A stretch of DNA of 64,000 bases from Mercurialis annua. Lineage: Eukaryota; Streptophyta; Magnoliopsida; Malpighiales; Euphorbiaceae. The notes below the pieces were generated by a model. The model made no database searches. It had not been told where the DNA came from and saw nothing but the letters and a program-made list of their open reading frames with translations. The stretch spans positions 16,691,501 to 16,755,500 of the forward strand of contig NC_065577.1 in NCBI RefSeq assembly GCF_937616625.2, written 5' to 3'. Shown here one piece after another: positions 44,938 to 56,345 of this stretch. The number at the start of each line of letters is the position of its first letter. Position 1 is the first letter of the stretch. The translations under genes and the position numbers were made by a program.

Positions 44938-45688
44938 CTTCTGGCATTGAGGATTTTACTGTGTACTGCGATGCTTCTCGGATTGGCTTGGGTTGCATGT
45001 TGATGCAACGTGGACAGGTGATCGCCTATGCTTCTCGTCAGCTAAAGAAACATGAGTGAATTACCCTACTCATGACTTGGAGTTAGCTGCTGTGGTTTTT
45101 GCTCTGAAGATCTGGAGGCACTACTTGTACGGTGCGACTTGCGAGATATTCACTGATCACAAGAGTCTGAAGTACATCTTCGATCAGCGAGAGTTGAATC
45201 TGAGACAGAGGAGGTGGCTAGAGTTGCTGAAAGACTACGACTGTACTATTCAGTACCATCCTGGTAAGGCTAATGTGGTAGCCGATGCGTTGAGTCGCAA
45301 GTCTTCGGGCAGTTTGGCTCATATTTCTGAGGTTGGACGTAGACCCATGGTTAGAGAGTGGCATGGTTTGATAGCTTCGGGCTACGGTTTTCAGGTTTCT
45401 CAGAATGGTAGTCTGTTGACACAACTGCAAGTGCAGCCGGTTTTGATTGATAGGAATAAAGCTTTACAAGTTGAGGATCCACAATTAAAACGGATTATGG
45501 ATGAGATCCATCTGGATGGGACTTCCGAGTTTTTTGTTGTTGACGGAGTTCTCAAGTTTGGTTCTAGACTGTGCGTTCCGGGTTTGGATGGTTTGAGAGA
45601 CCAGATTCTGGAGGAAGCACATAGATCAGCTTACAGTGTTCATCCGGGATCTACCAAGATGTACCATGACCTCAAGGGTACGTATTGA
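44938..45688 (+). pseudogene. Tekay A2 RNase H and integrase N-terminus segment
   Basis: A2 resumes after Copia with the right CTTCT copy. RNase H ([10 protein letters not shown], then [12 protein letters not shown]) and the integrase zinc-domain start follow. One base is missing at 45055-45057 compared with A1 (GAGGTG in A1, GAGTG here), which shifts the frame at EVNYPTHD. It ends in TGA 45686, the stop shared with A1 (14038). Confidence 0.88.
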
Positions 45689-46408
45689 TGGAGCGGAATG
45701 AAGAAAGATGTTGCAGAGTACGTTTCCAAGTGTTTGACTTGCCAGCAGGTGAAGCTGGAACATCAGAGACCTTTTGACTATCTACAGCCACTACCTATTC
45801 CAGAGTGGAAGTGGGAGCGGATTGCCATGGACTTTGTTTTTGGTTTACCATGTACTCGACAGGGGTATGATTCCATCTGGGTGATAGTTGACCGTATGAC
45901 TAAGTCAGCTCATTTCCTTCCAATCAAGGTTTCGTATCCTGCTTCGAAGTTGGCTCAGTTGTACATCGACAGGATTGTCAGTTTGCATGGAGTACCGGTT
46001 TCGATTGTTTCTGACAGAGGTTCTGTCTTCACTTCGAGGTTCTGGAAAGCGTTACAGGAGTCCTTGGGTTCTCGATTGGACTTCAGTACAACTTTTCATC
46101 CTCAGACTGACGGTCGGCCTGAGAGAACTATTCAGACATTGGAGGATATGCTCAAGATGTGCATTCTTTATTTTCAGGGTATTTGGGATACTTATTTACC
46201 GTTAATTGAGTTTTCCTACAACAACAGTTATCATGCGAGCATTGAGATGGCACCTTATGAGGCTTTGTACGGACGCAAGTGTCGATCTCCTATCTGCTGG
46301 GAAGAGGTCGGTGAGCGGAAGTTGTCTGGTGCTGAGATTATTCAGATTACCTCAGAGAAGGTACCGTTGATAAAACGGAGGTTAGAGACAGCTTTTAGTC
46401 GGCATTAG
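45689..46408 (+). pseudogene. Tekay A2 integrase core segment
   Basis: Near-identical to A1: AMDFVFGLP, IVSDRGSVF and HPQTDGRPERTIQ are all present. It closes with TAG 46406, also shared with A1 (14758). A few residues differ (for example YFQGIW for DFQGIW). Confidence 0.88.
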
Positions 46409-46488
46409 AGTTATGCTGATCCGAAGAGAAAAGACATCGAGTTTCAGGTGGGAGACTTTATGTTTCTTCGGGTTTCGCCTATGAAAGG
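46409..46488 (+). pseudogene. Tekay A2 integrase C-terminal fragment before the composite insertion
   Basis: Continues in frame after TAG 46406 (SYADPKRKDIEFQVGDFMFLRVSPMK) and is cut at 46488, after ATGAAAGG. The sequence resumes at 52277 with CGTGGTTCG. In A1 the two halves are contiguous (14829-14845). Confidence 0.85.
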
Positions 46489-47632
46489 TGTCACGACCCA
46501 TTTTCATGAATCGCGACCGGCGCTAGGGTATGGGTATGGTTGTACCAAAACCCGTAGCTAGCCTTGCGGATAACCATCAAATACATAAACCTGCAAGAAA
46601 ACCAATGCTCGGGGTCAACCGAGACTTCAGCCTAGTTCTAGCAGCTCATAATATACAACATTTATTATAAAGTGCTCAGCCAACTCTGAGTCTTAAACAT
46701 GGCAGAAATACATATTAACCCAAGTTAATATAAAAATGCTAAAACAATATATATATATCAATTGAATTAAATCTGATAACAAGTATTAGACAAGTAAGAC
46801 TTCTAATTACTACTGCGGTCTAAGAATAAAATCAGTTTATTAACTTTATTAAAATATAAAGTAAAATGTCACGACCCATTTTCATGAATCGTGACCGGCG
46901 CTAGGGTATGGGTATGGTTGTACCAAAACCCGTAGCAAGCCTTGCGGATAACCAACTTAAACAGTTAAAACAATGTACCTGCAGAAAACCACATGCTCGG
47001 GGGCAACCGAGACTTCAGCCTAATCTAGCAGTACATATAAATAATATATATTTAAAGTACGCTTATCTCAAATAATCTTCGACAGCATGACAATATACAA
47101 AATACCATAAACACTATAATCATGCCAAAACTGATAAAATAATAGTTGGACCTATCCAACAAACAGTAGTCTAAAATATAAGTAAAAGACTAAGACAAAA
47201 ATAATCTGATACTACTACTGCGGTCTAAGAGTTTAAAACAGTTCGACTCTTTTATTCTGAAAATAACATAAAGAACCTCCGAGAATGAAGAAACGGAGAT
47301 CGACCAATGCTCAAATCATAAACCTGGAAAATTTGGGAAAACAACGGGGTCAGATTTACTGAGTAGAGTTTATATAACCATTTACATTTACTAAGTTAAA
47401 AACCTTTAAAACGTTTAATAAAAACATTTTCATTATGGATTATCAATGAAACCCTAAACCACAATTCTAAATCTATTGTCGTGTCGGTGAGACGTATCTC
47501 AATAACCGATCCCCGACTACCACTTAGTAAATAGTGAGCCCAGGAGACGTATCTTCCACCGGTGCCCTCACTAAGGTGAGACGTATCTCAAACCTACCTC
47601 AATACCATAATCATTACCGGTGCGCACGCAGT

Positions 47633-47651
47633 CCCGATGATGCCCATCGAG
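47633..47651 (-). other. Conserved LTR hairpin, GGCAT loop
   Basis: Minus strand CTCGATG-GGCAT-CATCGGG, same as in the A1 LTR. Confidence 0.7.
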
Positions 47652-49515
47652 TAGCACGTTCCAAATCAAATCCACAATGCCGACAACAGTTCAAAAGCTG
47701 TTTATACATATATATATATATATATATATATTCAAAATATAATAATTGCTTAATAAAGAGGTAAATAGAGATATAAACTCACTGCTTGCTTTTCCACGTG
47801 AAACCTGGCAAGTAATCTAACTCTGGTTCGCCTCTGAGGTACGAACAATCGACAAGTCTAGACAAGGTATAAAATCATAATTAAAAACAGACCCTAACTC
47901 TAGAGAGTACTAGACACCACATAGGACTAGCACAAAGAAGAAATCAAGGTAAAGCAATCCAGAGTAAACACAATACTCAGATAATTAACAAAACATAAAC
48001 AAGCCAAGTATATTGAGTTTCCGCTTTTTAAAATCCAATTCATAAAATATTATTTAAAATAATTATTAAATAATAAAACAAGAAATTTCTAAATAGTGGG
48101 TTAGCCGAGTTACCGATAACTACCAAGCTAACCTCACATGTCGGGTGACCTCAGTTTTACCCGACCCAACCATTTTATCCAAATATAAATAATAGTTTAT
48201 ATTTTCAAGATATGATTTGATAAAATGATAATTTATAACTGAAAGCAGAACTCAATATCTTTAAACAAAAATAACCATTAGTTACCGGAAAAACTTAACT
48301 AAATAAATTAAAAGAAAATTTATAAATTAATCAATTTGGCATACTAAGTCAAAATTCCCAAAATAATAATTGCCCGAGTAAATATCTAATTAAAAGATTA
48401 AATATAAATATCGTTTCTCGACTATAATAATAATCTAATAATTTTTTTTATCATAATCGAATTAACATTATTTTCACTTGTGAAATCGAAATGATATTCG
48501 GAAGTTTAGTTTTAATCGGCAATTAAAATAAATTAATATTCTTTGATTACTCATAATTAAGTATCAACCAATAACAAAATAATCCAATATCAAATTTGAG
48601 CAACTAAACATATTCTCCAAATTAAAACAGTGACAAGTATTCACATGAAATCAAACCAATCATAATTAATTCCAAACAAATTTGAAAAATGGCCACTTAA
48701 AACTAATATAATTAATGAACAATACAAGGCACCCAACACAAAACCATGCAACCACATTAAATTGAGAAATCAACAGATATGAATAACACATTGTAAAAAT
48801 TCCTACTGTCATTTGAAGCAACGCAATATCCGCCACTAGCCAAAAGAAAAGAAAAGAAAAAACGAAAAAGCCAAGCACCTCATTGCATGGCAATCCAAAC
48901 AACAGTAACCAAATTAAAATGTTAAAGCCAAAGTTAAGAGCAACGTTAATCTTCTTGTCCAACAACCAAAACCGTAACGAAGCTAGAAAACTAAAGAATT
49001 GATCACTACTTATAGCCAAGAGATCAAACACCTACTGTCCTAGCCTTAGGGAAACATAAAAGAAAATCTCAGAAATTAAGAACCCGTTGGTCAGCAAAAT
49101 TGACAAGAACACAGCCGCAACAAACTAAGAGAAAAACTACTCAAATAATGAAAACGAACCCAGCAAGAGCAAGCCAAACAAACTAGTAAATTAAACAAAG
49201 CAAAACCAAGATGTTATGACCGGTTATAGCTCAGTTAAGCGTCTTAGGAACAACATGAATATCATTAGAGACAAAGAGATCATCGGCAGAAAATTACAAG
49301 AACAGCAGCAGCCAATTAACATTCAAAACGATAAAACGACGGCTCGTGATACGGAGAGATTAACGTACCAAATAACAAATTTCAAGCGTAGAATCGAAGA
49401 GCACTGAGGTACTAAGGCATCAAACAAACGGATCTCGATTCGTGCCAAAACGAATAAGAACGGATCAGAGAACGAAAATGTCGATATAGAACAAACTAAA
49501 AAATTAGAGATAAAA

Positions 49516-49522
49516 ACTTACC
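49516..49522 (-). promoter_or_regulatory. Splice-donor consensus in nested solo LTR
   Basis: Minus strand TCG|GTAAGT, about 120 nt downstream of TATTTAA. There is no ATG between the predicted start and this site. Confidence 0.5.
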
Positions 49523-49734
49523 GATTTCTGCACGAATTTGAAAGGGATTTGGAGAGAATATTCTTAGTGAATTTGTTAAGGATGACGGCTAGGGTTTATG
49601 AGAAGCAAAGGAAGTAAATAGGGTAAGAAACATTACTTAAATAGGGGAATAAAAATAGGGTTAAAAAACATAAATAAGTAAGGCAAATAAGAACAATGCA
49701 GTCCTTACGCTACTGCCAATTTCCATGACCAAAT

Positions 49735-49800
49735 TAATACTTGCATGGGCCTAATCATTTGCATGGACTCTACTTTGCATGGGCTAAATAATTCATAGAC
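49735..49800 (-). repeat. CCATGCAA direct repeats upstream of LTR TATA
   Basis: Three CCATGCAA units on the minus strand, plus a CCATGG-like relative near 49724. CATGCA is the RY core recognised by plant B3 factors. This LTR has these in the place where related LTRs have palindromes. Confidence 0.6.
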
Positions 49801-50318
49801 CAAACCAACTCAACACAAATCGAACGCAAAGCGAACCACGAATCCGTATACGACTTCAATTATTACCAGAAACTCCACGGAATATTCTAAAAACAAATAT
49901 GGGATATTACATAAAACCTCCGAGGAAATAAAGAATCGAAGAGCAGCTGACTCGCTCAAATTATAACCCTGGAAAAATTGGGAAAACAACGGGGTCAGAT
50001 ATACTGAGATGAGTTCATACCACTATTTACATTTATCAAGTGGAAAACCTTTAAAACCCCTTTTAAAACATTTAATATAAACATTACGTATAATAGTTGG
50101 AACCCTAATCCACAATACTAAATATAACCATAATCCAATTGGCCTGGTCTCGAGAGCTGAGCTACACCGAGTTACCACCGACCACTCTTAATCCATGACC
50201 AGAGTCCTGAGAGCTGAGCTACACCGAGTTACTCTACTGGTCCCGAGAGCTATGCTCACACCGAGTTACCACCACATATCACATACCTTATCTAGATCAA
50301 TACCGGTGCGCACGCAGT

Positions 50319-50337
50319 CCTCATGATACCCATTAGG
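50319..50337 (-). other. Conserved LTR hairpin, decayed copy
   Basis: Minus strand CCTAATG-GGTAT-CATGAGG: same fold with one stem mismatch and one loop change, fitting an old copy of the CCTAATG/CATTAGG type. Confidence 0.6.
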
Positions 50338-51950
50338 TAGCATGTTCCAACTAAAAGCCATAATAGAAAAACAGTTCGAAATATACATACAATATATATT
50401 TATATATTAAAATAGCAATTTACTTAATAAAGCGGTAAATAGTAAGTACAAACTCACAACTTTCTAATCCACGTGATAACCTGGCAAGCAACTAATCCTG
50501 GTTTGTCTCCGAAGCACGAACAGTAGACGGGTCTAGACAATATAAATCAGAATTAAAACATGTCCTAACTCTAGAGAGTACTAGACAACACATAGGACTA
50601 GCACAGATAACACGTCGGAATAAAACAAACCAAATTAACACAAAAATACCCAATAGGTAATAAAGCCCAATTAATACAAGTCTATTGAGTTCTCGCTTAA
50701 AATCCAATTTATAAATATTATTTAATAATCTTTAAATAATAAATAATTTTCCAAATAGTGGGTTAGCCGAGTTATCATTAACTACCAAGCTAACCTCACT
50801 TGTCGGGTGACCCAAGTCTAACCCGACTCAAAACGTTTATCAAATATAAACCCGAGTCTATATTTATAAAATAATTCCATAAAATAATAAACCATTTTAA
50901 AAGCAGAACTCGATAACTTCAATTTCAAGTAACCCGAGTTACCACCAAAGCTTAACCATTTTAAGTTTATAAAAGTTTAGGGACTAAACTGTACTTTAAC
51001 CAAATTAGGGATTAAACTTTACTTTAGCCAAATAGGGACTAAATTGTACCTTTGCCAATTTGATATCCGAATTCAATTTAATTGTTCTTGTTTATAATTA
51101 AAATAAAATATGAAGTTATTAACCAAAAACTTATTTAAATGAACTATAAAACTCATTTAGGGACTAAATTGTAATTTAGCCAACTTTTGACAAAACGACA
51201 TTTGAAGGCAATTATAATTACCCGAGTAATTATATTAACTTAATAATAAATAATTATCGTTTTCAATATTTAATTTATAAATCAAAATAAAAACCAAGCT
51301 ATTAAGTAAAGTTTAACATTAAGGATTTATTTGATTCAAACAAAACAATTAGATGATCAAAAGGGACATTTGACCACCATCTCCAATTCAAAAGAAGCAT
51401 ACCCTGCCTAGCCTTCCTCCATACCCAAAATCTAAGTTTCTGAATCAAAACTTAAACCAAGAACAACTTAAATCACAAACTATTTATAGCATGATCACAT
51501 GGCATAGAATCAGTCCAGAAATTCAACTTAGGCAAACCACCAAACATTTAAAATGTTAACAGCAAAAAGAATTTAGAATCGGCCATAACAATTCAAGCGA
51601 GAACGATGGCATAACTCAATCCTAAGCTTTAACTATTAACCACTAGTCATACCCAATGGATTCATAGCTATAAAACAAGGAACATCATGAACAAAAGGAA
51701 AAGAAAATGATCGGCAGAAACTATTCAAGCAAGAACAGTGAAAGAACAAACTCAAAACGATAACCGTACGGCGATTGAAACGAGGTCGAATACGTACCGT
51801 TTTGCGAAATCGAGATGGGGAATCGTAGATACGTGAGTCTAGAACGTCTGAGATCAAACGGAAACAATTTTGATCTAGAAACGAGCAAGAACGATCTAAA
51901 TTACGTAATGCCGTTCAACTGTTAAAACTGAATTCAAGTGAAATAAGGAA

Positions 51951-51957
51951 GCTTACC
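51951..51957 (-). promoter_or_regulatory. Splice-donor consensus in composite LTR
   Basis: Minus strand TTG|GTAAGC, about 118 nt from TATTTAA (52071-52077). The interval is ATG-free. Confidence 0.5.
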
Positions 51958-52136
51958 AAGGCAGCGACTTTGAAGGACGATAACAGCTTCGATACTCAAC
52001 GAATGGACAAGAGGAAAATGGCTAGGGTTTATTTGCAGCGTGATGTAGGTTTTCTGTTTAGAAGTCGACTTTAAATAACGAAAGGAAACGGGTCGAAAAT
52101 GAGTGCGAAGTAGGCCGAATGAAAGGCTCAAGGGAG

Positions 52137-52247
52137 CTGCTGTGTTCTCGAACGAGAACAGCCCATTTGGGCTTGGTTCTCGTTCGAGAACCCCTGGTCT
52201 CGAACGAGACCAGGCCTTAAAAAATGGATTCTCGTTCGAGAATCCTA
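52137..52247 (-). repeat. Palindrome cluster in composite LTR
   Basis: Four units share the core CTCG-NN-CGAG (NN is AA or TT) but have different, still complementary arms: TGTT/AACA, GGTT/AACC, CCTGGT/ACCAGG and GGATT/AATCC. Stems are 8-10 bp. Confidence 0.85.
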
Positions 52248-52276
52248 TGTCACGATCAATTTTCATGAATCGCGAC

Positions 52277-52638
52277 CGTGGTTCGTTTTGGTGTCAAGGG
52301 GAAGTTGGCACCGAGGTATGTTGGTCCATATGAGATTTCAGAGAGGATTGGAAGTGTGGCTTATCGTCTGGTTCTGCCGCCAGACATGTCTTTAGTGCAT
52401 CCTGGATTGGAAGTGCATCTCAGATCCTTCACATGTGATTGTGCCTCAGAGCGTTGAGATTGACCAGGAGCTGTCCTATGAGGAACAACCAGTTGAGATT
52501 GTAGATACGCAAGTGCGTTGGTTACGGAACAAGGAGATTCCGATGGTCAAAGTTCTGTGGCGGAATCATTCTGTTGAGGAGTGGACTTGGGAGACGGAGT
52601 CCGATATGCGGAAACGTTACCCTTTCCTCTTTCCTTAA
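52277..52638 (+). pseudogene. Tekay A2 integrase C-terminus with complete chromodomain
   Basis: Resumes with VVRFGVKGKLAPRYVG. A 17-bp net deletion after GTGCATC (52398-52411) removes the FHISML block seen in A1 and shifts the frame. After it the chromodomain is whole in its own frame (52435-52638): YEEQPVEIVDTQVRWLRNKEIPM, then VLWRNHSVEEWTWETE and MRKRYPFLFP. This is the only complete chromodomain in the window, and it lets the A1 and LARD relics be recognised. The stop is followed at about 105 bp by the PPT. Confidence 0.87.
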
Positions 52639-52742
52639 GGTACGTGTATCGTTGTGTATGTGTTTTAGTTTATTGTTTCGGTGCTTGTTATGTTGTGATG
52701 TTTATTTGTTTGTGTTTAAATTCGAGGGCGAATATTTTTTTT

Positions 52743-52754
52743 AGTTGGGGAGAA
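52743..52754 (+). other. Polypurine tract of Tekay A2
   Basis: AGTTGGGGAGAA immediately before the TGTAATACCCC LTR start at 52755. Confidence 0.85.
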
Positions 52755-52923
52755 TGTAATACCCCGTAAAAATGTCTAAAATCTTCCGATGAGTTTTTAG
52801 TACAAATTCGAATCGTTTTCGATTTCGGTGTTTTCGTTTGTTGTCCAAATTTGGATTGGTTAAAGTTTTTAAATTTGTTTGTTTTATTTTAAATATAAAA
52901 AAAAGGATTAATTATTGTTTTGC

Positions 52924-53044
52924 CTAAGGGTCTCAAACGAGACCCTTAGACAAAACGATAGGTCTCGTACGAGAACAGGAGTCTCGTAAGAGACCCTACA
53001 CATTTTCTTGTGTCTCATACGAGACTGTGAGTCTCGTACGAGAC
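52924..53044 (+). repeat. Palindrome cluster upstream of TATA, A2 3' LTR
   Basis: Same as 15479-15600: CTAAGGGTCTC hairpin followed by four TCTCGTACGAGA-type units, some with single substitutions (TCTCGTAAGAGA, TCTCATACGAGA). Confidence 0.85.
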
Positions 53045-53082
53045 CTTGGTTGGCTGCGTGCAGCCTGAGTTTTTCCTCCCCC

Positions 53083-53089
53083 TATATAA
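53083..53089 (+). promoter_or_regulatory. TATA box of A2 3' LTR
   Basis: TATATAA. The donor consensus TCG|GTAAGC follows at 53215, 132 nt away as in the middle LTR, and the stretch between is ATG-free. Confidence 0.75.
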
Positions 53090-56000
53090 CCAACTCTTTC
53101 ACGTTTTTTTCAATTCTTCTAACCTAAATTTCCCTCTTCTAAACACCATCAGCCGCCACCCTCACAAGATCAATCTAAAACTTCATCATTCATCATTCAA
53201 ACAATCTCAATTCGGTAAGCTCTTCACCTATACTCTTTATGTTACATACGATATCGTCTTGCCGCTCGTAACTCATGGTGTTCATTGATTAGCTTGCGTA
53301 TCAATATAACTTCACGTCCAAATCGATTCATTTTGTCTCCGGAATCACTGAGCTTCGTTATAATTCAAGGCGGTACGTAAATCTCTTGGCTTGAGCTGCG
53401 ATTACGGTCACGTTTTGTAACTCTCTTTACTGCCGAATAATCCTTGACTTCTAGCTTGCTATTTCAACCTCATCGAGTTGTTCTTGTCAATTCTTGTAGA
53501 TCCGACGATCTCTACGAACCTTACGTTTTTGAAATCGATAACGGTACTTCGTTCTACACATTTCGGTTCACTGTAACCTTGCTCTATTTTCTGCCGATTG
53601 CTAGGCTATGAGTTCTTGATCTTGTGCTTGATTGTTAGGCCTTGAATTGGTGTTTATTGTTGGAGAGCCATTGATGTGTTGTGATTTAAAGTTCAAGAAT
53701 TGATTATGTTAAGAAATTGCCGTATGTGTTGAGTTGATATGGAGTAGAATATAAGATTTGGTTTTGATAATCCGTTAATCAATCAAAGAGATGGTTAAAT
53801 GGCAAATATAGTCACAATTCCTTTTTGCTTAATCTTGATAAATCCTTTAAGTTAATTCCATTTTGTTTCAATAATAACTTTGATTTTAAATAGACAATTT
53901 GTATATGTAAATTTTTATAACTTAAATTAATATAATTACTCGGGTAATTATATGTAATTTTAATTGTAATGTCAATTTGAATAAATTGCGGTTTAGCCCC
54001 TAAAGTTTTTAAAATACTTATTTAAGTAAAATTTTATCTATTAGATAACTGTTGGTTTTTGATTAAAATATGAATTAGTAAATTGATATCGAATAATTAA
54101 TTTGATTTCGGATATCAAATTGGCTAAAGTACAATTTAGTCCCTAATTGGCAAAAGTACAGTTTAGTCCCTAATTGGCTAAAGTACAATTTAGTCCCTAA
54201 ACTTTTATAAGATTTATTTAATTAAGTTTTTGGGTTGTAACTTGGGTTACTTGAAATCGAAGTTATTGAATTCCGCTTTTAAAATGGATTATTATTTTAT
54301 TGATTTGTTTTCTAAATATAAACTCGGGTTTATTGTAACACCCTGTATTTTTCTGGTTGGTTCTGGTGAACTTTCTAATATCGTTTTGATTTCTCGAAAT
54401 CGAGTTTTGGCTCGTGTGACTTTTGGTATGTCATTTGACTTGTTTTATGTGTCTTGGGCCTAGGGGATCCACCTTGGCCTTTAAAATTAAATAGATATGC
54501 GTCAGTGAGATTTTTTTTGTCGTGCGAGGAAGAATTTTAATTTTTAAAATGTGTATTTAAAAATAAATCAGTTTGATTTTTCAATTAGATTAAAAATAAT
54601 ATTATTAATAAAATATTTATAAAGGGTAAACTTGATTTTTTTTAGATAAAAAAAATAAAATTATTAATAAAATGTTTATAAAAGGTAAGCTTGTAATTGT
54701 ATTTTTTTCACAAAACTCTAATCTAACTAGGTGCATATAAGGACTCTTAACTATTTTTATCTTAATAAAAAAAACAACACCGAGAAAAAAAACAGAACAT
54801 CAATTTCGGCTCTCTATCTTCATCTCACGGTATTCTCTATATCTCTATTACGTTTGAGATTTATATATTGTTAGGAGTATATATAGTTTCATGACTCTTA
54901 GATTGGGCTATTATTCTTTTGATTTTGTGTAATTGGTTGTGCTTTGGATATTGCCACTTGGACGGCATTTTGATCATTAGTTTGTTAATTCATATTTGTT
55001 TGAAAAGTTAATCAGGTTGTCAATATTTCTTTTAGATTTAATTGGACAAATTTATAACATGTAGCCCACCATGAAAAGTTATACATCATTTTATTCCTTA
55101 TGCGGCAGAGCTATTATTCGTTTTGTTGAATATGAAGGAGATGGTTAAATGGCTAATATGATCACCATTTTGTTTTGCTTGAACCTAATAAATCTCTCAA
55201 GTTACTTTGCGTATTGTTTTGATAATAATTTGGACTTTATTTTGATTTATAACTAATATATTATAAACGATAGTTATTTTACAATTTAAGCTAATACAAT
55301 TACTCAGGTAATTATATTTAGTTTCGAATATCAAATTGGCATGAAAACAGGCTAAATTACAATTTAACCCTTAAATGTTTAAAAAAAAAACTTATTTAAG
55401 TAAGTTTTTGGTTAGTAACTTTATATTTTATTTTAATTATAAACAAAAGTAATTAATTTGATTTAGAATATCAAATTGGCTAAAGTACAGTTTAGTCCCT
55501 AATTGGCTAAAGTACAGTTTAGCCCCTAAACTTTTATTAACTTAAAATGATTAGATTTTTTGGGCTGTAACTTGGGTTACTTGAAATTGAAGTTATTGAG
55601 TTCTGCTTTTAAAAAGGATTATTATTTTGTGAAATTATTTTATAAATATAAACTCGGGTTTATATTTGATAAACGTTTTGAGTCGGGTTAGACTTGGGTC
55701 ACCCGACAAGTGAGGTTAGCTTGGTAGTTATTGGTAACTCGGCTAACCCACTATTTGGAAATTAATTATTATTTAAAGATTTTTAAATAATATTTGTGAA
55801 TTGGATTTTAAAGCGAGAACTCAATAGACTTGTGTTAATTGGGCTTTATTACCTACTGGATTGTTTTATTCTGACGTGTTATTTGTGCTAGTCCTATGTG
55901 ATGTCTAGTACTCTCTAGAGTTAGGGTCTGTTTTAATAATTATTTTATTTGTCTAGACCCGTCTACTGTTTGTGCTTCAGAGGCGAACCAGGATTAGTTG

Positions 56001-56151
56001 CTTGCCGGTTATCACGTGGATTAGCAAGCAGTGAGTTTCTATTTACTCTTTACCGCTTTATTAAGTAAATTGTTATTTTAATATTAAATATATATACTGT
56101 ACGTATATTTCGAACTGTTTTTATATTATGGCTCTTAGTTGGAACATGCTA

Positions 56152-56170
56152 CCTAATGGGCATCATTAGG
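56152..56170 (+). other. Conserved LTR hairpin, GGCAT loop, alternative stem
   Basis: CCTAATG-GGCAT-CATTAGG, a perfect 7-bp stem. Compared with CTCGATG/CATCGAG three pairs have changed on both sides. Confidence 0.75.
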
Positions 56171-56217
56171 ACTGCGTGCGCACCGGTAATGATCTGGGTA
56201 AGGTAAATATGGAAATG

Positions 56218-56345
56218 TGGTAACTCGGTGTGAGCATAGCTCTCGGGACCAAATAGAGTAACTCGGTGTAGCACAGCTCTCGGGACTCTAGATATGGTAA
56301 AGTGTGGTCAGTGGTAACTCGGTGTAGCTCAGCTCTCGGGACCAG
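56218..56345 (+). repeat. Triplicate TAACTCGGTGTAGC ... CTCTCGGGAC units
   Basis: Three units with differing spacers. The solo LTR (62797-62925) and the composite (50146-50270, minus) have the same array; the A1/A2 LTRs have an unrelated triplicate at this place. Confidence 0.85.

Larger units (their letters stand above)
46867..49911 (-). mobile_element. Solo Tekay-type LTR nested in the composite
   Basis: 3,045 bp, TGTCACGACCC to GGGATATTACA, flanked by TAAAA (46862-46866 and 49912-49916). No internal domain, so it is a solo LTR from LTR-LTR recombination. The 3' half resembles the A1/A2 LTR (GATACGTCTC triplicate, same hairpin). Its U3 part differs: in place of palindromes there are three CCATGCAA direct repeats (49735-49800). 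TATTTAA near 49638-49644 and a donor consensus TCG|GTAAGT at 49516-49522 (minus) keep the usual spacing of about 120 nt. Confidence 0.9.
46489..52276 (-). mobile_element. Inverted composite of Tekay-type LTRs, no target-site duplication
   Basis: The insert starts TGTCACGACCC, as an inverted LTR should, and runs through LTR landmarks (46489-46866, then 49912-52247) to the palindrome cluster upstream of the LTR's TATA, where it stops short of the expected LTR end. Then follows a 29-bp second copy of the LTR start, TGTCACGATCAATTTTCATG onward (52248-52276), and host sequence resumes with no base lost or duplicated. Its triplicate is of the TAACTCGGTG type, like the solo LTR at 60660. Donor consensus at 51951-51957 (minus). 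It is not a normal integration product. Confidence 0.8.
52755..54333 (+). mobile_element. Tekay A2 3' LTR, interrupted
   Basis: The first 1,579 bp of the LTR, close to 15306-16890. It has the palindrome cluster (52924-53044), TATA (53083-53089), donor GT at 53215 and the TTTAGTCCC array (54117-54200). At 54333 it is cut by LARD-2; the remaining 1.4 kb should lie right of the window after a TTTAT target duplication. Confidence 0.92.

Noticed and set aside
48666..49031. 121-codon open stretch, hydrophobic, minus strand
   Set aside because: It lies wholly inside a solo LTR, has no homolog I recognise, and its hydrophobic look comes from A/T-rich codons.
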